NCBI GenBank assembly: GCA_016708925.1
Contig: JADJET010000004.1
Span: forward strand, 9,740 to 73,739
Reading direction: 5' to 3'
Source: Gammaproteobacteria bacterium
GTDB taxonomy: Bacteria; Pseudomonadota; Gammaproteobacteria; Pseudomonadales; Porticoccaceae
DNA length: 64,000 bases
This document shows positions 1-9,088 of the stretch, one piece after another. Below the pieces are notes generated by a model. It searched no databases, was not told the DNA's origin, and worked only from the letters and a program-made list of their open reading frames with translations. The translations under genes and the position numbers were made by a program. How positions within the stretch are numbered: the first letter of the stretch is position 1; each line of letters starts with the position of its first letter.

Positions 1-571
1 GGCGTCGGCGCCGGCGAGGAGGGCGCCGGTCCGGGCCGCCGCCTGGAAACAGCTCGGCGGTCTTCTTGCGGATCACTTCGGTATATCCCGGCTCGTCGAG
101 TTGGGCGTTGCCGGCATTGAGCAGTTGCTGGACCTCACCCTCGGAAATGGTGTTGGTGGTATCGGCCAACACGCGCATGACCGCCATAAGTTGCCGACGC
201 GCACCATGAGTTGAAAGGCGCGGGAATACAGAAAATCACCGACCAGAACCGTCGCCGCATTGCCGTACTGGTTGTTGGCGGTATGGCGGCCGCGGCGCAA
301 CTCCGAGGTGTCCACCACGTCGTCGTGCAACAGGGTCGCGGTGTGAATCAGCTCGATCACCGTGGCCAGCAACACATGCTGGTCGTTGTCGTAACCGCAG
401 GCGCGGGCGCTCAGCAGGGCCCATACATGGGGCGCAGGCGCGGTTGCCGCCCGCCGTGATCAGGTAGGTGCCGATTTCCTCGACCAGACCGACGTCGGAA
501 TTCAGTTCAGTGATGATGAGCTGGTTGACCGCTTCCATGTCGGATTTGACGACGTCCAGAAATGGCAGCAT
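1..571 (-). pseudogene. ispB: Octaprenyl/polyprenyl diphosphate synthase, partial and frameshifted
   Basis: This is a trans-polyprenyl diphosphate synthase, which makes the side chain of ubiquinone by adding isopentenyl diphosphate units. Reading starts at the ATG at 571 and runs off the left edge of the window. Family signatures are the N-terminal LNSDVGLVEEIG stretch, the first aspartate-rich motif in LLHDDVVD and the GNAATVLVGDF segment. They can be joined only by changing frame near 440, near 190 and near 53. The sequence on both sides of each break stays family-like, so sequencing indels are more likely than old decay. ispB is normally essential, which supports that reading. Confidence 0.8.
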
Positions 572-807
572 GGAGCACAACGGCGCGGCGGGGAGGCGCG
601 GAAATGCTAGGTGTGGCTCCGGCGGCTGTCGAGGGAAACCCAGGTGCGGAAACCCGGGTTGGCGGGAACAAAGTTCGTCGCGCGCGACCGGGAACACCCT
701 GCCGCGCTGGGTGGCGAGCTGTGGTCGGGGTAAGCTTCGGAATCCGGGCCGGTCGGTTGCAGGCAACCGACAGCTCTTGCCACTGTTTTCGCCACGAGGG
801 GTTTCCC

Positions 808-1851
808 ATGAAAGTCTTTACCACCATTCCCCAGAGACAATCTGCGCAAGGTGCCGGCGGCGGCGCGCGCCATCGGAGGCGGCCGGCTACGACGGCATCG
901 TGACCATGGAGAACGCCCATGAGCCGTACCTGCCGCTGGCGGTGGCGGCTACCGCCACCGAGCGCGTGGAGCTGATCACCGGCATCGCCATCGCCTTTGC
1001 CCGCAGTCTTATGGTGGTCGCCAACGCGGGCTGGGACTTGCAGGCGGCGGCGCCCGGGCGCGTGGTGCTGGGGCTGGGCAGCCAGATCAAGGCCCACAAC
1101 GAGCATCGCTTCAGCGTGCCCCCGGTCGGCGCCGGCGCCGCGCATGCGCGAATATGTGCAGGCACTGCGCGCGATCTGGGCGTGCTGGAAAGGGGAAGGT
1201 GCGCTGGCGTTTCGTGGCGAGCACTACCGCTTCACACTGATGACGCCGAATTTCATTCCCGAGGATTTTCCGGAACCGCTGCCCGCCGTCACCATCGCCG
1301 CCGTGGGCCCGGCGATGCTGCGCGTGGCCGGCGAAGTCTGCGACGGCGTGCGCCTGCATCCGTTCTGTACCCGCGCCTATCTGGAGCAGGTGGTGTTGCC
1401 GGAGCTTGCCACCGGCTGGGCGCGTGGCGGACGTCGGCGGGAACATTTCGAAATCTCGGGCGGCGGTTTTATCGCCACCGGGCCGGATGACGAAGCCGTC
1501 GCCAGGATGGTCGAGTGGGTGCGCTATCGGGTGGCGTTCTATGCGTCCACGCCCGCCTATTGGCCGGTGCTCGCCCAACACGGGCTGGAGGAGCTGGGCG
1601 CCAAGCTCAACCGCCTGACCAAGGCCGGGCAGTGGGACAGGATCGCGGCGGAAATCCCGGATGACGTGGTGAACCTGTTTGCGGCGATTGGCCGCCACGA
1701 CGAGATTGCCGCCGCCATCGCAAAACGCTTTAGTAGCGCCTCCGATGCCATCTTCGCCAGCGTCGCCACCGCGGTGCCGGCGGATCTGCCGCCGGACCTG
1801 GTACAGGATATCCGGCGGCTTCCGGCCGCATTCACCGGCTTCCCACGCTGA
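808..1851 (+). pseudogene. LLM-class F420-dependent oxidoreductase, frameshifted
   Basis: This is a luciferase-like (TIM-barrel) oxidoreductase of the F420-dependent type, close to the TIGR03617-like group by general appearance. The start at 808 begins MKVFTTIP. The conserved body includes ENAHEPYLPL, ELITGIAIAFARS, RVVLGLGSQIKAHNEHRF and MREYVQALRAIW. Frame changes are needed near 830 (C run), 872 (extra G) and between 1120 and 1143, after which the C-terminal two thirds read through to the stop at 1851. The substrate is unknown. Its neighbours, an alcohol dehydrogenase, an amidohydrolase and SDRs, suggest a catabolic role. Confidence 0.75.
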
Positions 1852-1879
1852 CAGGAAGCGGTGAATGACAGCGATATTC

Positions 1880-2931
1880 CTACCACTTGATGACGGTGGT
1901 GCCGACGGTGCCGAAGCTCGCCATCGCCTCGATCACGCCGGACGCTTTCTCGATGGGGAACACGTTGGTCACCATCTCGCCCGGGCGCAGCTTGCCGCTT
2001 TCCACCATGTTGAGCATTGCGCTGTAGCGGCGCGGCTGCATGCCGATGGTGCCGATGAATTGCAGCTCCATCGCCACGATCAGGTCCACCGGCAGCGACA
2101 CGAAACCTTTTTCGGCTTGCGTCGTGAGGCCGATCTGCAAGTGGCGACCGCGTTTGCGCAGGCTCATGATCGAGTTCAGGCAGGTCGTGGCAATGCCGAG
2201 GGCATCCACCGAGACATGGGCGCCGCCGCCGGTGAGCTCCTTGATGGCCTCGGCGGGATTGGTCTTGGCGGCGTTCACGGTGTGCACCGCGCCCATCTTG
2301 CGGGCGACTTCCAGCGACTTGTCATTGATGTCCACCGCGATCACGTTGGCGCCCATGGCGTTGGCGATCTGGGTGGCGGCGAGGCCGATGCCGCCGCAGC
2401 CGTGGATGGCCACCCATTCCCGGCGGCGACCTTTACCTGATCCACGATGCCGTGAAAGGAGGTCATGAAGCGGCAGCCCATGCTGGCGGCGTCGGTAAAA
2501 GGCACGGATTCCGGCAGATTGATCAGATTGAGATCGGCTTTCAGGATATGGGCGTACTGACCGTAGCCGCCGGAAGTGCGGAAACCGGCCAGATTGCCTT
2601 CGGCGCAGGTGTTCTGGTGGCCGGCGGCGCAGTATTCGCAGGTGCCGCAGCCCAGGTTGAACGGACAAACGACGCGGTCGCCGACCCGGAATTTTTTGAC
2701 ATTGGCGCCGACTTCCGCCACTTCGCCGACGAATTCATGGCCGATGACGTGCGGCAGTTCGGGTTGCAGGCCGAGCCAGCCCCAGTCGCCGACGCAGACG
2801 TGCCAATCGCTGCGGCAGACGCCGTTGGCGGCCACCTTGATGATCGCGTCCTCCGGCCCGCATTTGGGCTCCGGCCAGTTCGCGTGAATGACAAAAGGCT
2901 TGTTGAAGGCTTCGAGTACGGCGGCTTTCAT
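1880..2931 (-). pseudogene. Zinc-dependent alcohol dehydrogenase (MDR family), one frameshift
   Basis: This is a medium-chain NAD(P)-dependent alcohol dehydrogenase. The GroES-like N-terminus carries VCRSDWH and GHEFVGEV for the catalytic zinc, and the four-cysteine structural zinc lobe CGTCEYCAAGHQNTC. The Rossmann domain carries GCGGIGLAATQIANAMGA. The start ATG is at 2931. A single C appears to be missing in the short C run at 2419-2421, which separates the two domains. Restoring it gives a full-length protein of about 350 residues, so the gene is probably intact in life. It ends 29 bases from the convergent LLM oxidoreductase gene. Confidence 0.82.
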
Positions 2932-3066
2932 GGGTTGGCTCCTGTTATTGTGGGGCACGTTTAGTCGGGCGTGTTCGGCCCACACTAGAACGGCGTGCTG
3001 ACGGTTGTCAACGCCATGGTCTCTTCGTTGGATGGACACAGGCGGGTCTTTTGAATTTCGAGTGGG

Positions 3067-4286
3067 TTAAGCGGCATGCGGGTTGATCTTGCTGAAGTCG
3101 AGCTTGCCGGCAAGCAGGAAGACCACTGTGCGGATGGTGGAGAAATTGCCATAGCCGCGCGCCTTGCGCTTTGCGGCTGGAAGAGGCCGTTAATGGCTTC
3201 AAGGAAGCCGTTGGTCTGGCGGGTCTGGGTCCAGGTGACGATGCCCTCGATGTGACGGCGGATCATCCCGGCGACCTCCTTCATCGGCTCGACCTGGAGC
3301 GCATCACATTGGTCGCCCATTGCCGGAGCATGGCGCACGACATTGATCTGCTTGCGCTCCGAGGATCTCGCGCAACGGCTCTTGCTAAAGCCAAGCCCGG
3401 GCGGTGCGCTTGGTCGTCACCGGGCGATCAGCGTATCGAGGTCGGCGCGGGCCGCCGGCGCCAGCTCGCCCGGTCCTTCAGAAGCTTCCAGCGCAACCCC
3501 TTGAGGCTCGGATCAGTCCGCTGTTCGATGCGCCGAGTCTTGTCGACGGCGGTACTGGCGTGGGCGATGACGTGGAACTTGTCGAAGGTGATCTGGGCAT
3601 TGGGCAGATGCCTGGTCACGCCCTTGATGAAGGCGGGCGACATGTCGATGGAAATGGACGCCACGGCCTCAGGATTGCCGCCGTGGGCGGTAAAAGTCGG
3701 CGGCAAAGGCCTGGATCGTCTCAGCCCCCGGCCCTCGGTGACGAACAGCACCCGGCGCTCGTCAGCATCGGCGACCGGGGTGATGTAGTCGCGGCCGCGG
3801 GCCTTCGAGGTCTCATCCGCCGCCAGACGCTTGACGGCGGAGAAGTCGGCCTGCGCCACGCCCAGATCGACGTAGCGCTTGCAGATGGCCACCACCTGAT
3901 GCCAGGAGAGATTCACCAGCCGGGCCACGGCCGCGAAGGTCATTTCCCGGCACAGGGTCATGATCAGCGCCTCGAAGAGCAGCGTGAAGCCGGCCAGCCG
4001 GCCGGACCAGTCGGGTTCGACCTGGCGAATGCCGCCGTCGGGCAGCCGCACTCGCGGCACGCGGACTTCCAGATGGCACTCGTGTTGGAAGAAGTTCAGA
4101 TGCCGATAGCGCTTGGTCACGGTGTCGTGGGCCGGGTGGTGCCCTCGATGCCGGGCACGGCAAAGCGGCTGCCGGCGACGAAATCGACCGCGATGGTCAA
4201 CGACTTCTGGGCAGCGTCGAAATCGACGCCTTTGATGTACCAGGGGACGTAATGCCCAGGGCGGCTTCGAACAGCTTGGCGGTCAT
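3067..4286 (-). pseudogene. ISL3-family transposase, frameshifted
   Basis: This is a DDE transposase of the ISL3 family. The N-terminus MTAKLFEAALGI, then RHLNFFQHE, ADET with the first Asp, SIDMSPAFIKGV with the second Asp and GFLEAINGLFQ with the catalytic Glu are all recognisable, ending KLDFSKINPHAA at the stop (3067-3069). Reading this order requires frame changes near 4262, 4135, 3715, 3450 and 3179. The catalytic residues survive, so the copy is either recently inactivated or miscalled. The other genes in this end of the window show the same kind of indel. Confidence 0.82.
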
Positions 4287-4361
4287 GTTGCGGTCACCCA
4301 GGTTTCTCAGGGACGAGCATCCTACCCTCTCCAGCGCGGCGGCCCTCTCGCCGCCCATGTC

Positions 4362-4404
4362 TCCCATGGCTGGATGCACAACCCCGCTGCATCCAGCCAT
4401 GGGA
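4362..4404. repeat. 17-bp perfect inverted repeat inside the IS right end
   Basis: The 17-base arm at 4362-4378 is perfectly complementary to 4388-4404, with a 9-base loop. It lies in the non-coding part of the IS between the transposase start and the right terminal repeat. It could fold as a strong hairpin shielding the transposase from outside transcription, or be a nested small repeat. No T run follows on either strand, so a simple intrinsic terminator is unlikely. Confidence 0.75.
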
Positions 4405-4585
4405 CAACGATCTCACGGGGCTGCGCCTCAAGGGTCCGCTCCGCCGGGCTTCGCCCGCCCTTGACCCACAGCCCCGGGCCACCCCGTAACGCCCCATTAC
4501 CCACTCAAAATTCAAAAGAGGCCGAAAATTGCAGGTTGACGGGCTCCCTTGAACCCGTCATCGGATTGTCTGCTGCGATGTAATC

Positions 4586-4604
4586 GTGACTGTCTGACAG
4601 TCAC
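4586..4604. repeat. Short palindrome, 9-bp arms
   Basis: GTGACTGTC and GACAGTCAC are perfect inverted arms around a single T. The site is operator-like in form and lies between the IS and the ParC-like fragment, 70 bases beyond the 3' end of the chimeric ORF. Nothing links it to a known regulator. Confidence 0.4.
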
Positions 4605-4673
4605 CGCCCGCTCTCGGGAGCGTTGCCGTCGGAGTTACCCAAACGCAACCCTCGTCTCGGACAGGCCCGGGCA

Positions 4674-5123
4674 TCACCCCCGCACCTCCGCCCGCTCCAC
4701 CTTCTGCAAACCCCTTGGCAACTTGTTGCCGCGCCGGCCGCGCTTGCCGCGATAGTGCTCCAGATCACGGTAGGGGATGGCGATGTGGCGCTTGTCGGCG
4801 TGCAGCACCAACTCCTGGCCGCTGTCGACCACGGTGGCGGCGACAATGAACTCCTCGCGGCTCTGAGCCTGCGCGGCAGGAATGCTGATGATGCGGCTGC
4901 CCTTGCCGCGCGCCAGTTCCGGCAGTTCCGGCAGCTCGATCACCGCGAGACAGACTGAGTGGGGGGTCAACGCCCAGGCGCCTTGCGAGGATGTCGCGCC
5001 AAGGCTGCCGGAGATGGCGGGCAACGACACCACCGCAATGGTGGTGTCGAGCACATTCATGAAATTGGCCGCCGTGATCGCAACCACGGTCAGCAGCAGC
5101 GGCAGACGCGGACCCGCAGTCAT
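4674..5123 (-). pseudogene. Chimeric ORF: MFS transporter N-terminus joined to ParC C-terminus
   Basis: This is one open frame of 149 codons. Residues 1 to about 53 match the first membrane segment and following loop of a DHA2-type drug transporter, with MNVLDTTIAVVSLPAISG and SSQGAW. From about residue 57 the protein matches the end of topoisomerase IV subunit A, with LPELARGKGSRIISIP, an acid-rich segment and KRGRRGNKLPRGLQKVERAE, close to where ParC proteins normally stop. Neither part is functional alone. The junction at about 4960-4968 sits 440 bases from the IS right end, so it may be a deletion or rearrangement scar, or an assembly chimera. Confidence 0.7.
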
Positions 5124-5166
5124 GGCGGACCAGCGCGCCGCGTCCGGAGGCCGGTCGGGAAACCCG

Positions 5167-6534
5167 CTACGCCATGCCCAGATTATTCATGTCCCGCGCC
5201 GGATAGCCGGCGAGTATGGCTTGGGGATCGTGCGCCACGCCGGCGCGGTAAACCCGTTCCAGCGCGCGCAGTGAACGCACGTCCTGCGAGGGATCCTTGC
5301 CCAGCACCAGGATGTCCGCATAACGGCCGGGCGCGAGGGTGCCGAGCTGGTCTTCCATGCGCAGCGCCGAAGCGGCGGCGGCCGTAACCGCTTTGAGGGC
5401 TGCCATGTTACCGATGGCATCGGTCAGCAGTTCGACTTCGCGCAGCAGGGCAAATCCGGGCGGTGGATAGGCGACGCCGCAACAGTCGGTGCCGCCGACC
5501 ACCACACCGCCGGCTTCATGCAGGATACGCACTGCCTCTTTTTGCTTGTCGAGGGCCTTGTCGCCCTTGCCCGGCGGGAAGCCGGTGTGAATATCCCACT
5601 CCGGCCCGGCCTTGACGATTTTCGCCAGGTGGCGCTGGCGGTTGAGACATGCCTGGGGGATGTAGATGCGGTCGGTGTCGGCGAGCGCGGCTTCCAGGCC
5701 GATGTTGGCGAGCCATAGCAAGTCCAGCGTGGTGCCTATCTTGACCTGCTTTTCGACCATCGCACCGAACAGCGCCTGCGCGCCGGGGCCGTGCAGGTCG
5801 GCCTCTTCCCAGCCCTTGAAGGTGGTTTTGGAAAATCGCGGGCTCGACATCGAGATGTCCGGGGTGAGGCGCATTTCGATCGGGCAGATGTCGTTGTAGG
5901 GCGTGATCCACATGTGCTCGATGCCGTCGATGCCGAGATTGACGGCTTCGAGCGCGGTGGTGCGACCCAGATGGCCGGTGACGGGCACGCGCTTGTCCAC
6001 CGCGTTGATACAGGCTGCGACGATGTCGGGCGTCATCGAGAAATACAGCTTGATGCCGTCCACACCGGCGCGGAGCAACTGGTCGATCTTGCCGGGCGCG
6101 GCGGCCACGTCGGGCACGTTGTCGAGCATGATGCCGAACTCGCCCTGGCGGTCGAAGCTGTCGCCCCGGCCATCGAGCAGTGGCCCGCACACGAACAGCC
6201 GCGGCCCCAGCACTGCGCCGCTGTTGACCCGACCGCGCAGCGCGAGCACTTTTTCGAGCTTGCCGCCGACATCGCGCGCGGTGGTGACCCCGGCGCCGAG
6301 AAACAATTGCAGATCGATTTCGTCCACCATGGTGGCGTGGACATGGGTGTCGATCAGTCCCGGCATCAGGGTCTTGCCGGTGCAGTCGATGACGTCGGTA
6401 TCGGCGCCGACGTCGATCTGCGCGTCCACCTTGACGATGCGCTCGCCGCGGATGAGGATCGACACGCCGTCGCGCGGCTGTTTCGAAATGCAGTCGATCA
6501 CCCGTGCGTTGCGCAACAGCGTTTCCTGTGCCAT
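5167..6534 (-). CDS. Amidohydrolase family protein (imidazolonepropionase-like)
   Basis: This is a metal-dependent hydrolase of the amidohydrolase superfamily, 455 residues. The small beta-sandwich at the N-terminus leads to the metal-binding pair in PGLIDTHVHAT (about residues 58-68). Further ligand candidates are the Lys in GIKLYFS, His in VTGHLG and IEHMW, and Asp in VVGGTDCCG. The C-terminal LGTLAPGRYADILVLGKDP is typical of the superfamily. There is no signal peptide, so it is probably cytoplasmic. The substrate cannot be read from sequence; hydrolysis of a cyclic amide or similar C-N bond is the general expectation. The gene upstream across a 460-base gap is hspQ. Confidence 0.85.
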   Translation of the reverse strand: MAQETLLRNARVIDCISKQPRDGVSILIRGERIVKVDAQIDVGADTDVIDCTGKTLMPGLIDTHVHATMVDEIDLQLFLGAGVTTARDVGGKLEKVLALRGRVNSGAVLGPRLFVCGPLLDGRGDSFDRQGEFGIMLDNVPDVAAAPGKIDQLLRAGVDGIKLYFSMTPDIVAACINAVDKRVPVTGHLGRTTALEAVNLGIDGIEHMWITPYNDICPIEMRLTPDISMSSPRFSKTTFKGWEEADLHGPGAQALFGAMVEKQVKIGTTLDLLWLANIGLEAALADTDRIYIPQACLNRQRHLAKIVKAGPEWDIHTGFPPGKGDKALDKQKEAVRILHEAGGVVVGGTDCCGVAYPPPGFALLREVELLTDAIGNMAALKAVTAAAASALRMEDQLGTLAPGRYADILVLGKDPSQDVRSLRALERVYRAGVAHDPQAILAGYPARDMNNLGMA

Positions 6535-6600
6535 GAGCTTTTCTCCGCTGAGTTATGAATTATTGTCCGGTCGGCTGTTCGGCAACTTGTCAGGGATACG

Positions 6601-6698
6601 CTGAACAACCGTCCAAGCGTCGTTCCCGCGCACGGTGGGGGCCCGGGGATCTCACGACCTTCTGGATGCCCGCCTCCGCGGGCATGACGGTTGTTCAG
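6601..6698. repeat. 98-bp element with 13-bp terminal inverted repeats
   Basis: CTGAACAACCGTC at 6601-6613 is matched by its perfect reverse complement at 6686-6698. The interior includes a REP-like palindrome (GCCCGC-loop-GCGGGC, about 6668-6683). The size and repeats resemble a small non-autonomous element or a palindromic intergenic unit; there is no coding capacity. Confidence 0.65.
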
Positions 6699-6814
6699 TG
6701 TCGCAGGGTGGGCAAAACGCAGCGTGCCCATCCCAGCGCCAGTGTTTCCAGCATTTCCACCGTCTCAAGATCACCATGAATCAACCGCTTTGGCAACAGC
6801 CGGAAAAACCTCGA

Positions 6815-6978
6815 CTAGTAGTGCGACATGTAAACAAAGGAACGTCATGCCCGCAAAGGCGGGCATCCAGTTTTTGCGCGGAAATCCAGCCGTTGTTGAG
6901 GCGCCGGGGCTGGATTCCCGCGTGCGCGGGAATGACGATGGTGAGCAATGTGTCGAAACTTACGTACCGTGGTACTAG
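6815..6978 (+). repeat. Dispersed intergenic repeat, copy A
   Basis: This 164-base element starts with CTAGTA and ends with TACTAG. Its interior holds the palindrome GCCCGCAAAGGCGGGC. A nearly identical copy in the opposite orientation lies at 15058-15199. Copy A carries about 22 extra bases in the middle that include a second palindromic GCGCGCGG-type segment. It looks like a MITE or a complex REP unit. Confidence 0.8.
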
Positions 6979-6996
6979 CCGCGTTTCAGCAGATCG

Positions 6997-7335
6997 TCAG
7001 TGACTGCGGGGATTTTTTTGCCGGTAGCGGGCGTCCTTGAACTCGCCGAAAAACTGTTCGACCTGAGGATGATTCACCGGCGTGCCGCTGGTGTCGGGCA
7101 ACAGGTTTTGCTCCGACACATAGGCGACATAGTAGTTCTGCACGTTTTCGGCGAGCAGGTGATAGAAGGGTTGATCGCGGCGCGGGCGCACATTTTCCGG
7201 AATGGCATTGAGCCATTCCTCGCTGTTGCTGAAGGTCGGATCGACGTCGAAGATCACGCCGCGAAACGGGTAGATCCGGTGCTTCACCACCTGCCCGATT
7301 TCAAATTTGGCGGTGCGGTTGACGGTCTCGATCAT
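6997..7335 (-). CDS. hspQ: Heat shock protein HspQ
   Basis: This 112-residue protein matches HspQ (hemimethylated-DNA-binding/YccV fold), a small SH3-like protein that in enterobacteria acts as a specificity factor for Lon protease and affects DnaA stability. Signatures are KFEIGQVVKHRIYPFRGVIFDVDP near the N-terminus, QPFYHLL and the segment ending YVAYVSEQNL. The C-terminal extension with VNHPQVEQFFGEFKDARY is usual for the longer proteobacterial form. It lies 27 bases downstream of an SDR gene, which suggests co-transcription. Confidence 0.9.
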   Translation of the reverse strand: MIETVNRTAKFEIGQVVKHRIYPFRGVIFDVDPTFSNSEEWLNAIPENVRPRRDQPFYHLLAENVQNYYVAYVSEQNLLPDTSGTPVNHPQVEQFFGEFKDARYRQKNPRSH

Positions 7336-7362
7336 GGCTCTGTCCGCGCTGCGGCCTGCCGG

Positions 7363-8115
7363 TCAGCGCATGGCGCCATCGATCTGGATGGTCTCGCCGT
7401 TGAGCATGCGGTTCTGGCAAATGTGTTTGACCAGCTCGCCGATTTCTCGCGGATCGCCCCAGCGTTTCGGGAAGGGCACCATCGCGATCAGCTTGTCGAT
7501 ATGCTTGTCGTCGACCGAGCTGGCCAGCGGAGTTTTGAAAAATCCCGGCGCGATGGTCATCACGCGAATACCGTAAGGCGCGAGATCGCGGGCGAGCGGC
7601 AGGGTCGCACCCGCCACCGCGCGCTTGGACGCCGCATAGGCCGCCTGCCCCGGCGGGCCGTTGAACGCCGCTCCCGAGGCGATGTTGATCAGCACGCCGC
7701 GCTCGCCGTCCTCGAACGGATCGAGGTTCATCATCTGCTCGGCGAACAGCGCGCAGCCATCGAGGGTGCCGATGACATTGATGTTGATTTCGCGCTGCAT
7801 GGATTCGATGGGATGCGGACCCTGGGAGCGGCTGGCGATTTTGCGGCTGACGTCGATGCCGGCGAAATTCACGGCGATACGCGGCGGACCAATGGCCGCG
7901 CAAGCCTGCTGTACCGCTGCCTTGAGCGAGTCGTGATCGGCGACATCGCATTTGACAGCAATCCCGCCGAGCTCCCTGGCCAGGGGTTCCGCCAGCACCA
8001 TGTCGCGGTCGAGCAGCGCCACGATGGCGCCCGCTTCGGCGAGTACGCGCGCGGTGGCGGCGCCGAGACCGGAAGCGCCACCCGTTAAAAATGCCGCTAC
8101 ACCTTCGAGCTTCAT
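7363..8115 (-). CDS. SDR family NAD(P)-dependent oxidoreductase
   Basis: This is a classical short-chain dehydrogenase of 250 residues. TGGASGLGAATARVLAEAG binds the cofactor, D in LLDRD favours NAD, and INIASGAAF plus YAASK give the catalytic Ser, Tyr and Lys. The overall pattern, including an active-site region ending MLNGETIQIDGAMR, resembles 3-hydroxyacyl-CoA/2-methyl-3-hydroxybutyryl-CoA dehydrogenase type-10 enzymes. It is a tandem paralogue of the next gene upstream, with the same motif order and the same MTIAPG segment. The likely role is oxidation of an hydroxyacyl-CoA or other secondary alcohol. Confidence 0.87.
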   Translation of the reverse strand: MKLEGVAAFLTGGASGLGAATARVLAEAGAIVALLDRDMVLAEPLARELGGIAVKCDVADHDSLKAAVQQACAAIGPPRIAVNFAGIDVSRKIASRSQGPHPIESMQREININVIGTLDGCALFAEQMMNLDPFEDGERGVLINIASGAAFNGPPGQAAYAASKRAVAGATLPLARDLAPYGIRVMTIAPGFFKTPLASSVDDKHIDKLIAMVPFPKRWGDPREIGELVKHICQNRMLNGETIQIDGAMR

Positions 8116-8185
8116 AGGTTATCTCCTGCCGCGCGCCGGCTAATCAGTGCGCGAACGGTTGTTGGATTCGTCGGGAATTTCATGC

Positions 8186-8941
8186 TCAGAAAAGTCCCGC
8201 GTCGATGCGGATGGTCGAGGCGTTGAGCATCTGGTTTTCGCAGATGTGTTGCACCAGCGCGCCGATTTCATCCGGCCTGCCCTTGCGCTTGGGAAACAAC
8301 ACCTGGCGCAGCACCTGGCCAGTCATCGCGTCATCCATGGTGCCCGCCAGGGGGGTATCGAAGAGTCCCGGCGCGATGGTCATGACGCGAATGCCGTAGC
8401 GGGCGAGGTCGCGCGCCAGGGGCAGGGGCGCGCCCACCACACCAGCTTTGGACGCGGCATACACCGACTGGCCATTGGGCGCGTTGAATGCCGCCACCGA
8501 GGCGATGTTGATGAGCACACCGCGCTCGCCGTCGGCATCCAGCGGCGCGAGATCGAGCATGGCGTAGGAGGCGTGGGCGCAGCAGCTCAGCGTGCCCACC
8601 AGATTGACGTCGATGACGCGCTGCATGGGGCCGATGGGGTGAGAGCCGGTCTTGCGGCTGGCAATCTTGCGCGCGGTGTCGATGCCGGCGCAGTTGACCA
8701 GAATGCGCGCGGCGCCCTGCGCGGCCTGGGCTGCGGCAACCGCCTGCTGCACCGAGGCGTCGCTGGCGACATCGCAGGCAATGGCGATGCCGCCGACCGC
8801 GGCGGCGGTTGCCTGCGCCAGTTCGGCGTTGCGATCAAGAATGGCGACTTTTGCGCCGGCGCGCGCCAGTACCCGCGCGACACCGGCGCCGATACCGGAC
8901 GCTCCGCCGGTCACCAGTGCCGACAACCCGTGAATTTTCAT
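8186..8941 (-). CDS. SDR family NAD(P)-dependent oxidoreductase, paralogue
   Basis: This 251-residue short-chain dehydrogenase begins MKIHGLSALVTGG. An upstream ATG at 8995 is possible, but the start at 8941 places the Rossmann glycine motif TGGASGIGAGVARVL at the normal distance. Catalytic residues lie in INIASVAAF and YAASK. It is clearly related to the downstream SDR (shared DLAxYGIRVMTIAPG and PFPKR/LFPKR segments) and probably arose by tandem duplication. The pair and hspQ are likely to be one transcript. Confidence 0.87.
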   Translation of the reverse strand: MKIHGLSALVTGGASGIGAGVARVLARAGAKVAILDRNAELAQATAAAVGGIAIACDVASDASVQQAVAAAQAAQGAARILVNCAGIDTARKIASRKTGSHPIGPMQRVIDVNLVGTLSCCAHASYAMLDLAPLDADGERGVLINIASVAAFNAPNGQSVYAASKAGVVGAPLPLARDLARYGIRVMTIAPGLFDTPLAGTMDDAMTGQVLRQVLFPKRKGRPDEIGALVQHICENQMLNASTIRIDAGLF

Positions 8942-9088
8942 GCGTGACTCCGCCCCTGTAATTGATGATGAAAAGAATGGAGAAAAGTCTAGCACGGGGT
9001 TTCCGCGCTATCGCAGCCAACCTGCGCACGCCGTGCGGAATCCGCGCAATGCAGGAGCAACCGAATCGAGCCCGGCTACCGATTGCGT

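Larger units (their letters stand above)
3044..4522. mobile_element. ISL3-family insertion sequence
   Basis: The element is about 1.48 kb and is bounded by imperfect terminal inverted repeats of about 25 bp at 3044-3070 and 4498-4522. Both share the core TCTTTTGAATTT followed by GAGTGGGT. It holds one transposase gene on the minus strand plus about 210 bases of non-coding right end. ISL3 elements are usually 1.3-1.6 kb with repeats of this size. I see no convincing target duplication next to the repeats. A further copy of the left-end repeat lies at 59680-59709. Confidence 0.82.
6535..6996. other. Intergenic stretch with two small inverted-repeat elements
   Basis: No gene is seen in these 462 bases. 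They contain two repeat elements, listed separately at 6601-6698 and 6815-6978, and a short unremarkable spacer between them. A leader for the amidohydrolase probably occupies the first 60 bases. Confidence 0.7.
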
